Source: Chrysochromulina tobinii
Lineage: Eukaryota > Haptophyta > Prymnesiales > Chrysochromulinaceae
Direction of reading: 5' to 3'
NCBI GenBank assembly: GCA_001275005.1
Contig: JWZX01002883.1
Span: 1-20,997 of the forward strand
DNA length: 20,997 nucleotides
A program made the translations under genes and the position numbers. Below the pieces are notes generated by a model. That model ran no database searches. It was not told the origin of the DNA and was given only the letters and a program-made list of their open reading frames with translations. Below are positions 1-9,603 of the stretch, one piece after another; position 1 is the stretch's first letter; every line of letters begins with the position of its first letter.

Positions 1-441
1 GAGGAAGAGAACGCCTCCAGGCTCTAAGACGCCGAGGCCTGCAGGCCGGTTGACGCACCGGTTGTCGTTATAGATCATAAACGTGCCCGCTTCACCAGCG
101 TCGAGGAAGCGTGGATCGCACGGACCGTGTCCGTTGGTGCAGTACTGAAAGTTACCCGTCACCGGGCAAGATGGGTGCGTGCGCCCGAGGGTCGTATTCA
201 GCGCACCTTGCAGCGTGATTGTGTTTTCCCTCCGACCAAGATGCGGCAGTGCTGTCAGACCTCTCCAGCGTCCGGCGTTGACTCGGGCGAGCAAGATGTC
301 ATCGGCCGGCTGCAGTGCAGTGTGCACACATTGGTCGTGTACGCTTGGGGCTGCCTTGCGCGGCCCTAGTCGCCAGTCGGCGCGAGGCTGAACAAATGGT
401 GGTGGCAGTCGTTGCTTTGAGGTGTTTGACGTTCCCGGCAT
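1..441 (-). CDS. Unrecognised protein, 3' part cut by the left edge
   Basis: An open minus-strand frame runs from ATG at 441 to base 1 (147 codons) without a stop and leaves the window. An in-frame TGA lies a few codons upstream of the ATG, but an AG just before it (AAACAG) could equally be a splice acceptor, so the true start is open. The reading looks coding: it is cysteine-containing with a P-P-P stretch near residue 13, a C-PVTGNFQYC segment, then GHGPCDPRFLD and GTFMIYNDNRC near the edge. The DPRF...FMIYND pattern is faintly like the DPR...YY/YND motif of five-bladed beta-propeller glycosidases, but this is only a resemblance. I do not recognise the family and assign no function. It is divergent from the alpha-galactosidase gene. 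A CTTGACTTG element sits about 175 bp upstream in sense orientation. Confidence 0.55.
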   Translation of the reverse strand, partial: MPGTSNTSKQRLPPPFVQPRADWRLGPRKAAPSVHDQCVHTALQPADDILLARVNAGRWRGLTALPHLGRRENTITLQGALNTTLGRTHPSCPVTGNFQYCTNGHGPCDPRFLDAGEAGTFMIYNDNRCVNRPAGLGVLEPGGVLFL

Positions 442-993
442 TCCTGTTTCTCACGTTGACAATCTCATGTGCTTGCCATGTGGACTCCGCCGCCTCGGCA
501 CGAAAGGCGAACGTACAGTACTGTAGCGCGGGGGGAGCGAGGTCGAGACACCGGGTGGTTTCAAAGTTAGGTCCTAATCAAAGACCCGATATAAATCCCG
601 CGAGGCGTCAGGGCAAGTCAAGTCAAGTTGTGCACGCGCGTCGATTGGCCCTCCGGTCTGCTCGGCGGCCAGCCAACTGAGCGCTCGCTGGTAGGAATTA
701 GGCGGCGTCGACACGCATTGCGACAGCGCATTCATAGGCAAAGCCGCGGCACGCTGCACGCAGGTACATGTAATAAGAAAGGGCGCTCTGGCAGAGGCGG
801 CCGCTGTGAAAGCTCCTGTGAAAGCTCCTGAGTTTTGAGCGCGCGCAATGAGTGTGAAAACACACCGGGCGCTCTATTTGTTTGTATTTCACGATCATCA
901 AGCCTGAGGAACGCATCGCCGCACGAGACGGTCGCCTCCAACTCAAGCTGACGGCCCCATCTCCACGTGTGCAGGCGCCAGGGCACCGTACGG
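442..993. promoter_or_regulatory. Divergent intergenic region between the left-edge gene and alpha-galactosidase
   Basis: No convincing gene was seen here. It should hold two promoters. On the minus strand the CTTGACTTGACTTG element (614-627) faces the left-edge gene. A TATAAAT-like string lies near 589-595. A 12-bp direct repeat, GTGAAAGCTCCT twice, lies around 807-830. At 972-974 a CAG could be a splice acceptor in front of the alpha-galactosidase ATG, so part of this stretch could be a 5' intron. No promoter function is shown by the sequence alone. Confidence 0.35.
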
Positions 994-2840
994 ATGCTCG
1001 CACTCCTCACGTCAGCGGCGCTCGCGGAAAACAATGGCCTCGCCAAGACGCCGCCGCTCGGATGGAGGTCGTGGAACCTCTACGGCGCGAACGTGAACCA
1101 GAACCTCATCGAAACCATCATGGAGGCGATGGTCAAGCGCGACCCGCGCTACACCGTCGACGGCGTGCCGACGTCGCTCTGCGACCTCGGCTATTGCGAC
1201 GTCGGCCTCGACGACAACTGGCAAAAGTGCGGCCACTACGGCAAGGAGGGCTACACGTACCACGACGAGGACGGGAACCCGATCGTCAACACCGACCGCT
1301 TCCCGTCGCTCAAGGCCATGACGAGCAAGGCGCATGCGCTCGGGCTCAAGGCCGGCTTCTACGGCAACAATTGCATCTGCAGCGACAGCAAGACCGGCGC
1401 CGACAAGTTTTATCAGGGCGACGTGAACGCGCTTCGCGAGTTCGGCTTCGACAGCTGGAAGCTGGACGGGTGCGGCGCACAGACCGACATGCAGAAGTGG
1501 AGCGACCTGATCAAGGCCTCCGCTCCCACGACTGGCCGCAAGGAGATTATGGTCGAGAATTGCCACTGGGGGTCCAAGGAGCCCTTCAAGCCCAATCGCA
1601 CATGGTGAGAGCCTGATGGCGTCTGATTGCGTCTGATTGCGTCTGATTGCGTCTGGCTGAATCTGGCCGCCCATGACTGCCATTGATGACCGTCTCAATC
1701 ACTCCCTTGGTTGGCTCGCTGATGACCGTGGAGCTTTCCTGATGGCGAGCCTGATTGCCTTCCTCATCAGGTGCCCGTGGAACTTCTACCGCACCTCGGG
1801 CGACGTGCGCGCCAACTACGGCTCTGTCGTGGGCAACTTGCAGGTGCGTTGATGGTCACTGATTGCTTCTGATTGCTTCTGAGGGCCGCTCATCTGGTTC
1901 GGCGCTCTTCTGATTGCTTCTGATTGCTTCTGATTGCTTCTGATTGCTTCTGAGGGCCGCTCATCTGGTTCGGCGCTCATCTCGGCGCCCCTCGCAGACC
2001 ACTATCCAGTACTCGACCCAGAACCTCTCGTACCCCGGCTGCTGGGCGTACCCCGATATGCTCGAGGTATGCATGCTCGCCTAGCCTCTCGACTCCCCAG
2101 CATGCAAGTGCTCACCACGGCGCCACCACCCTCCCCACAGGTCGGCGTGCTCGCCTCGCCCTTCAAAGAGGACAGCGGGCTGACGATCGCTGAGACGCGC
2201 GCCCACTTCGGCGCTTGGGCCATCGTCTCCAGCCCACTCACCCTCTCGCACGACCCGAACAACCAGACGATCATGGACGCCATCTGGCCGATCATCTCCA
2301 ATAAGGAGGTGCTCGCTGTGAACCAGGTGACGCCCCTCTCTGATGAGCTCTGATTGCCTCCCTCATCAGGTGGCGCCCCTCTCGGAGCACACTCCACTGC
2401 TGCTCTCGCCTGATGAGCTCTGATGGTCCCTGATGAGCTCTGATTGCCTCCCTCATCAGGCGTACGCGGGCGAGAGCGGCACGCCGTTCAAACAGGCCGC
2501 CGAGCGCGTCGAGCTCGCGCCGCTCAACACGGCGCTCGTCCACCCGAGCATGACTGTGGAGGAGATGCGCAGCGTCGGGCCGCTGGCGGCGTCCGCGTGG
2601 CAATACTTTTATAAGCCGATGGCGTGGGATGGCACCAAGACGGCCGTGCTGCTCATGAACCACATCAATGCGACCGTTGACCTCTCTCTGAGCTTCTCAG
2701 ACGTACCGGGGCTCGCATGTACCAAGTGCCACGTGCGCGACATCTGGCACCACGCCGACCTGGGCGCCTTCGAGGGCACCTTCAAGGCCACCGCCGTCGG
2801 CGCACACGACTGCGTCTTCCTCATCCTCACACCCGCCTGA
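994..2840 (+). CDS. Alpha-galactosidase, glycoside hydrolase family 27, five exons
   Basis: Predicted to hydrolyse terminal alpha-linked galactose from oligosaccharides, glycolipids or glycoproteins. Exons: 994-1604, 1771-1843, 1998-2066, 2141-2326, 2460-2840 (439 aa; human GLA is 429). Seen: PPLGWRSWN near residue 20, LDDNW near 72, nucleophile Asp158 in SWKLDGC, WNFYRTSGD with Asp215 as putative acid/base, YPGCWAYPDML corresponding to the GPGGWNDPDML block, and a C-terminal beta domain encoded by exon 5. All exon phases join cleanly. ATG994 is the first ATG after an in-frame TGA at 949. It gives a very short hydrophobic N-terminus (MLALLTSAALA), so a secretory signal is possible but weak; an upstream exon ending at the CAG at 972-974 could supply a better one. 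Introns 1, 2 and 4 carry CTGAT-type tandem repeats. Family assignment is firm; the 5' end is uncertain. Confidence 0.9.
1611..1665 (+). repeat. Intron 1 tandem array, 10-bp GTCTGATTGC unit
   Basis: Intron 1 of the alpha-galactosidase gene (1605-1770) contains GTCTGATTGC three times in a row at 1621-1650, flanked by degenerate copies. The unit carries CTGAT on the transcribed sense strand. Confidence 0.85.
1856..1981 (+). repeat. Intron 2 compound tandem repeat
   Basis: Intron 2 of the alpha-galactosidase gene (1844-1997) is built from TGATTGCTTC decamers. Between them a 31-bp block beginning TGAGGGCCGCTCATCTGG occurs twice, at 1880-1910 and 1951-1981, differing by one base. The whole intron is thus a two-copy higher-order repeat, with CTGAT and CTCAT motifs on the sense strand. 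Confidence 0.85.
2327..2459 (+). repeat. Intron 4 with duplicated donor and acceptor
   Basis: The intron starts GTGACGCCCCTCT and ends TGCCTCCCTCATCAG. A second donor-like copy (GTGGCGCCCCTCT) starts at 2370, directly after an identical TGCCTCCCTCATCAG that ends at 2369. The intron therefore looks like two abutting mini-introns. Keeping the 2370-2459 part as exon would bring an in-frame TGA, so the full 133-bp removal is the coding-compatible choice. Confidence 0.75.
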
Positions 2841-3626
2841 TGAGGGACGCCATCAGAGGCCAAGGGAGGCCGTCAACTCTCGGCGCCGGCAGTTGGGTCT
2901 TCCACAGGGGTCTTCCTCGTCCTCACGCCTGCCTGTCGAGCCTGCCTGTGCCCTGTGGGGATGTAACGCGAACGGAAGCGTCGATGCGCATGCTAGCGAC
3001 GATGTGCACTGACGAACCGACTCACCGGAGTCTGCAGTCGCATTCTCGCGTACACAGCTGTATATTAGGTCTCTCCGTCTAGTGTACGGCGTGGACGGCC
3101 CGTGTAGCGGTGAGGACGTCGCTTGTGCCGCGCGCAGTCGGAGGCGCTAACGGTGTCTGGTTGCCGGTGCGTCTCAGCGTCCGGCGACCGGTCTTGCCGA
3201 AAATGCGAATTCCAAATTCGAGTAATTGTAAAAATTGGAACATCAGGCGCGGCCCAGCTCGGCTGGGGCCTAGCACCCCGGCGGGACAGCACGCCCAGCA
3301 CGCTTCGGATTTTTGATCGTCACCGGTCTTTCAAGTTTCATCACATTTTCATCACATACGCGCACAAACCGGTCGCATCACACGTAGCCGCAGGTCCCTG
3401 GGCCCCAGGACTCCCAGAGCCCACACAAGCTCGGCCATCCGTCACCCTAACCGCGCGAGGGGAGGGTAGAGTTACCCTCACCCTGCCGGGCGGCACGCGC
3501 TCGCCATGGCGGCCGCACCGCTCCCTCCTCCTCAGGGCCCACCAGCGCCGTGTTGGGCGCACGCATCACACTGCGCCCAGGGCGCCGCTCGTCCCTGCGG
3601 ACTCGAGGCCGAGTTTGAGGCCGAGT
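2841..3626. other. Convergent intergenic region between alpha-galactosidase and GAPDH
   Basis: No gene was supported in this 786-bp convergent gap, which should contain both 3' UTRs. Small inverted repeats are visible: GGCCCAGC-TCG-GCTGGGGCC near 3248-3267, GAGGGTA-GAGT-TACCCTC near 3462-3479, and an AT-rich TTCCAA...TTGGAA pair near 3210-3240. They could be transcript-end hairpins, but nothing proves it. Confidence 0.4.
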
Positions 3627-4795
<1,169 letters not shown>

Positions 4796-5556
4796 TTTAA
4801 AAGAGAGTGTGAGTTACGAGTTCTGCGATGCGTTCGGGGTGCCACGCGCGGTGTGAGCGTGATTGTCGGGCGCGAAGAGACGTGAGAAGGGACGCGACGC
4901 CTTTGCAAGCTCTCACGGAACGAAAAGATGACGTCGTCGGCGTGCGCAAGATCCCTCGCAGATGCGATGGAGCTCACATCTGCCTCGGTTTCGGCTTCAG
5001 ATTGACGTCCCCCGCGCGATTCCGCAAAACTCCGAACTATTACGGATGAAAAGTGATTATGAAAAGGGGGGTACAACAGGGGTGCACGTCATCGCCTTTC
5101 TGCACCCTCCCGCCGTAGCACCGGTTGTCGCGTCTGTCGTGTCAAAGTTCACGCTCTGTGCACACCTCGCGTCCTCGCCGGACTGGCGCCCTAAACGCCA
5201 ATGCGCGGCGCCGGGGAAAGCACCCATCGAGCCTGGAACAGGTTGCACCTCCGTCGTACACTTGAGTGTGCGCCTCTTGTATGGGGTGCCGGGCGAAGCA
5301 ATGAGCAACATTCACGTAAACAACATTCAACATTCAAAAATCACAATCAACTGTGGTCTTCACAGATCGTGGGTGAATTCCGGCAATTCCCGCTCGATCG
5401 CCAACTTTTGTCACGTGCTCGCTTCATCGTGTCCCGGCGATTGGACCGCCGCAACTCGGATACGCGCCGCCGCGTTCTTGGTACAGCATTGTCTTCGGAC
5501 ACTCCAACGCGCGACGTGCGACCTCCTGATTTCTGTGGCGCACCTTCAGGCCTCAC
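4796..5556. promoter_or_regulatory. Divergent intergenic region between GAPDH and the DEAH helicase gene
   Basis: This 761-bp stretch should contain the two promoters. No gene was recognised. A block at about 5049-5250 resembles the last TFIIS-like exon and its 3' flank (annotated separately). No TATA box stands out. Confidence 0.4.
5049..5250 (-). pseudogene. Degenerate copy of the TFIIS-like zinc-ribbon exon and 3' flank
   Basis: Two blocks match the region around 9371-9690 in the same order and orientation. GGGTGCACGTCATCGCCTTT at 5080-5099 matches GGGTACACGTAATCGCCTTT at 9409-9428, which is 3' flank of the TFIIS-like gene. CACCCATCGAG...TGGAACAGGTTGCACC at about 5221-5248 matches coding sequence of its last exon at about 9658-9689. 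The spacing is shorter (about 118 against 226 bp) and no usable reading frame persists. I infer an old segmental duplication or retained fragment; a shared dispersed repeat is the alternative. Confidence 0.4.
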
Positions 5557-8500
5557 ATGTCTATAGCCATGGTGCTCCCTGCCACCCAGCACGCAAAACG
5601 CATCCTCGAGCAGATTGACAACAACCGCGTCACGATCATCGTGGGAGCCACGGGTTGCGGCAAGAGCACTCAGCTCCCACAGATGCTGCATGCACATCTC
5701 AAGAAGCGCGTGCTCTGTGTACAGCCGCGTAGGATGGCAGTCGTGGCCGTCGCGACCCGGGTAGCCGAGGAGCTGAATGAACGGCTTGGCGAGGCTGTGG
5801 TTGGCTACCACATCGGAGGCGCCAAGCAGGCGGAGCTCGAAAAGACGGAGATCCTCTTTGTCACTGCCGGCATGTTCCTTGAGATGCTCAAGCAAGGTCC
5901 GACCTCACTCCATCCCTACGGCGCAGTGATCATCGACGAGGTAGGTCTCTAACCAGAGCCCTAGCCCTTACCCTAGCCCTAACCCGAACATGCCCTTAAC
6001 CCTAACCCTCACAGGTACACGAGCGCTCCTGCGAAAACGACTGCGCGCTTGCGTGTCTCGTCAAGCTCGCACTCCACTGCAAGGAGCTGCGTTCACTCAA
6101 GGTGGTTCTCATGTCCGCCACGGCCCAAGTGCGCCGCTATTCCGAGTACGTGCAGCCGCTGTGCGATCACGGCTCCGGACGGGCGGGGCAGTACGCGATC
6201 GGCGACGGCGCCACCGTGTACAACACGACCAGGCGCTACCTCAAGGACGCGATCGCCGAGGCGGGCTACGCTGAGTCGGCACCGCCGGTGGACTGCTTCG
6301 AGCTAGGCCGTTCAAAGGGCCGTGCCGCCCTCGAGCCTCTCTGCGAGTTAATGGCGCGGCTAGCGATCCAGCTGGTGGCGCGCACGATTGCGGATGATGA
6401 GCACGGCGGCACCATCCTTATCTTCGCGCCCACGTACGCGATGATCGAGAGGGTGCACAACATGCTCGAGCGCGGCTTCCCCACAGCGAGCCTGCCAGAG
6501 GGCGTACCTCTTTATGTGTTGCACTCGAGCGTGGACATTGAGGACAGCATGGCGGCGCTCCGCGGCGAAGATGGGGCGAGCGCCCGCATCGTGATCGCCT
6601 CCGCCGTCGCCGAGTCGAGCATCACCATCAAGCAAGTCACCCACGTCATTGACTCGTGCCGCGCGTGCGAGGTCCGATGGGAGGCCGCCACCGGCGAGGC
6701 CAGCGCACACATAGTCTGGGTGTCGCAGGCGCAGGCCAAGCAGCGCGCCGGCCGTACTGGCCGCACCAACGACGGCACTGTCTGGATGCTTGTGCTCAAG
6801 GAGTGGTACCATTCGTTTGCCGAATTCGAGCAGGCCGCGTTGTGCCTCACCCTGCTACGGAAGGAGTGCCTCTTGCTCACGTGCGCGCAGCCCAAGCAGG
6901 TGTGCCGCGGACCCTGCCAGCGTGTTCCTCTCGACCCTCTTGGTGGCGACGCTCTCGTGCTGACCTCGTTCCCGCACCGATTCCCGCTCGCAGCTGAACG
7001 ACGCGCGCACTCTGCTTGCGAGCACTTTGGACCCCCCAGATGTCGACACAGTGAGCGGCGCGGAACAGTTTCTTCTGGCCCATCGGCTCCTCGAACGCCA
7101 ACCGCTTGGGACGCGCCGTGCTGGCGCCAAGAGTCTCCCCTTGCAGCCCACTCCGCTCGGCCGTCTTGTGGACGCGCTGCCTCTCGAGATCGAGTCCGCC
7201 AAGCTCGTGTTGCTCGGCGCTCTGTGCGGACTGCTCGACGAAGCTGTCGCACTCGCCGTGATCCGCAGCCAGCAACCCATGCTGCTCAAGCGCGAGCCGA
7301 ACAAACAGCGCGAGTACGAGGGCCTCATCGCACGGTACGGTCCGAGGCAGAGTTCTCACGCGAATGCCTCCTTCAAGGAAGATGAGATGCTCGCCAACTT
7401 CGCCGCGTACGCGTGCTACGAGCACGGGCAGACGGATGTGAGACGACTGCGCCTAGTCCGACGGGCGCACGTGGCCCACGGCCCGTCCGACGTGGACGAG
7501 TTACCTTTTGACGAATTCCTCGAGGGAGAGAGCCTCCTCCTCGATGGCCTCAAGGGACGAAGGGAGCTCAACGGCAGGCGCGTCAAGGTGGGCAAGTTTG
7601 ATTCCACACGGGGGCGGTACGCGTGCCAGCTGGAGGAAGTGCCAAATCAGGTGGGCGTGCCAAATGAGCACATTCTGGTGCTTCGGTGCAACTTGATCGT
7701 GTGCGAGGTTGAATGGTGCCGTCAGCGCAGCATCTCTCACGCCTCGCTCCTGGCTACCGAACGCACGATCCAGCATGTCGTAGCGACGCTGTACCACCAC
7801 CTCCCTCCGCTGTTGACGCACAACCTCAAACTTCGTGCTTTGCATCCGCCGCCGCTGCGCGATCTGCGCGGCGGCGACATGGACGGCGCGGGGATCTTCT
7901 CGCGCATGTTCGACGACCGTGCCGAGCTGTTGCTGCGCAAGCTGCTGCAGACGCTACGCCCCCAGGACCAGGGCGCCGCGGACCAGAATGCCATGGGCGA
8001 GGGCGCCCCGTGCGCGTTCTTTCGACGCGGCTGCTGCAGCGTGACCCCGTGCCCATACACGCACGCGAGCTCGGGTGACGCACGCCCGGTCTGTTCCTTC
8101 GCACTCCGGGGGCAGTGCAAATATGGCGCGAGCTGCCGGAACCGCCACCCCATGCCGACGACGAATCAGTTGACGAATCCCGACGTGGCCGAGCTGCAGC
8201 GCGTCGTGCAGCTCGGGCTTGGCACCCAGATGGATCTGTACGTGCACGTCGACCAAGCCGGGATGATGACCGAGGGGCCCGCCGCCAACTGTGAGCCACC
8301 CGCCGACCTGGCCACCTTCCGTTCGATTTGGCTCGTAGGGGAGGGCGACTTCACGTTTTCGGCCGCCCTGGCCGCACGGCGCCATGGCCACGACATCGTC
8401 GCAACAACCGTACAGAGCGAAGCCGAAGTACGCGCGGCGCATCCGTCACAATCCCCCCAGGCTCTCGAGGTGCTGCGCGAGGCGGGGGCTTCGCTCCGCT

Positions 8501-8967
8501 TCAACGTCGACGCGCGCCGCCTCGACGAGCACTGCCGAGCGGAGCCTCCTTTTGACTGCATCCTGTGGAACCTGCCCTTCGCCTCCGATGTGGCACCGGG
8601 TCAGTCCGTCAAGACGGATCCCAATAAGGCACTCCTGCGCAGCTTCTTCGCCGCGGTCATCCGATGCGTCGAGGCGTGGGCAGTGCGTCCTGCCCGAGGG
8701 CAGGACGCCCTACAAATGCCCGTGGTGATGGTCTCGGTGGGTACGAAACAATTTGCAGACTGGGCGCTGCTCACGCTGGCTCATGAGAGCTTCCTGAGGA
8801 TCGAGGCTGTGAGAGCCTTCGAGCGGCCCGGTCGGTACGCGCCGCGCCGTAACGAGCGCGACGACGCCTTTGACGTTGGCGAGATCCGCACGTACCAGTT
8901 TGCAGTGGATTGGGCGCGCTTACAGACTGCCAAGCTGCTGCTGGAGCGGCGAAGCTCGTCCAGCTGA
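5557..8967 (+). CDS. DEAH-box RNA helicase fused to CCCH zinc fingers and a BMT5-like methyltransferase domain
   Basis: Exons 5557-5940, 6015-6899, 6994-8967; 1080 aa; all introns phase 0. Helicase core: Walker A GATGCGKST (30-38), QPRRMA (motif Ia), IIDEVHERS (motif II, Val in place of Ala, split by intron 1), SAT (162-164), AESSITI (motif V), QRAGRTGR (371-378), then the winged-helix/ratchet region with LDPPDVDTV near 435. An ELNGRR...RYACQLEE small beta-type segment lies near 608-640. Two CCCH fingers follow: C-X7-C-X4-C-X3-H (763-780) and C-X7-C-X5-C-X3-H (790-808). The C-terminus (about 866-1064) has WLVGEGDFTFS and FDCILWNLPF, the SAM-site and catalytic-loop signatures of BMT5-like (DUF2431) 25S rRNA uridine-N3 methyltransferases. 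Likely role (inference): RNA or ribosome-biogenesis factor that remodels and methylates rRNA. Met5 has a stronger start context (GCCATGG) than Met1. Confidence 0.9.
5941..6014 (+). repeat. Helicase intron 1 made of telomere-like CCCTAA repeats
   Basis: The 74-bp intron (GTAGGT...CTCACAG) is largely CCCTAA/CCCTAG variants, for example CCCTAGCCCTAACCC and TTAACCCTAACCCTCACAG. It interrupts the codons for motif II (DE|VH). Each CCCTAACC contains CTAAC, a branch-point-like string. Confidence 0.85.
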
Positions 8968-9585
8968 TTCGAGTGTGAGTGCAGAAACGCAGCACAAGCA
9001 GTGCGCAGCAGGAGTACTTTGCTTACAGTAGTCGCACTACAATCTACATATACGTAGTACGGCTGCGTTTAACGAGTGGGGAAGAACGAAAAGCGTGCGT
9101 TGCGAGCGAGCGTCGTTCGGTTTCAGATTTGACGGATTCGGACCTATCGATCTCGCCCGAGACCACAAAACCTTCACTGAAATCAGCGGGGGGCGCGGCC
9201 GCGGCCCGCGGACGGTAATGGCGCGGCGCGGCGGGCATCATAAGACATAACGAACTCTCGTTCGAGAAAGCGTTAGCATTGTCCCCATTCGAATTCATGT
9301 GGTTGTTATTACTTAATTGCTGCAAATTTTCTGACGAAGGTCAAATAATCGTCGTTGCGTCGGGTTTACCAAAATGATTGTCAAGTGGGGGTTGCAATCT
9401 GCAAATAAGGGTACACGTAATCGCCTTTCTGTCCACGAACCATAGTGTCTGTTCACTGTTGTCGCTCGCTTATGTGCTTGCTTGCTTGCCACTCATGGTG
9501 CCGCTGGAGCCTGGACGCACACTGTGATTCCACGCTGGCGGCATGACGTTCTGTTCTCCAGGGCCTTCACAGTGTGAACCGAAGT
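8968..9585. other. Convergent intergenic region between the helicase and TFIIS-like genes
   Basis: No gene is supported. The stretch should hold both 3' UTRs. Its 9371-9431 part matches a block in the 5049-5102 intergenic region. A small minus-strand open frame (9044-9325) has no recognisable domain and is not called. Confidence 0.4.
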
Positions 9586-9603
9586 TCACAGTGTGAACCG
9601 AAG
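9566..9603. repeat. 19-bp perfect tandem duplication over the TFIIS-like stop codon
   Basis: TTCACAGTGTGAACCGAAG occurs at 9566-9584 and again at 9585-9603. The right-hand copy contains the last codons (RFTL) and the TGA of the TFIIS-like gene on the minus strand. Each copy also holds an inverted repeat, TTCAC-AGT-GTGAA. Confidence 0.9.

Noticed and set aside
882-1616. Plus-frame and minus-frame long open readings over alpha-galactosidase exon 1
   Set aside because: Arg/His-rich shadows of the GH27 coding frame with no recognisable motif.
9044-9325. 93-codon minus-strand frame in the helicase/TFIIS convergent gap
   Set aside because: No domain, uneven composition, and it overlaps the expected 3' UTRs.
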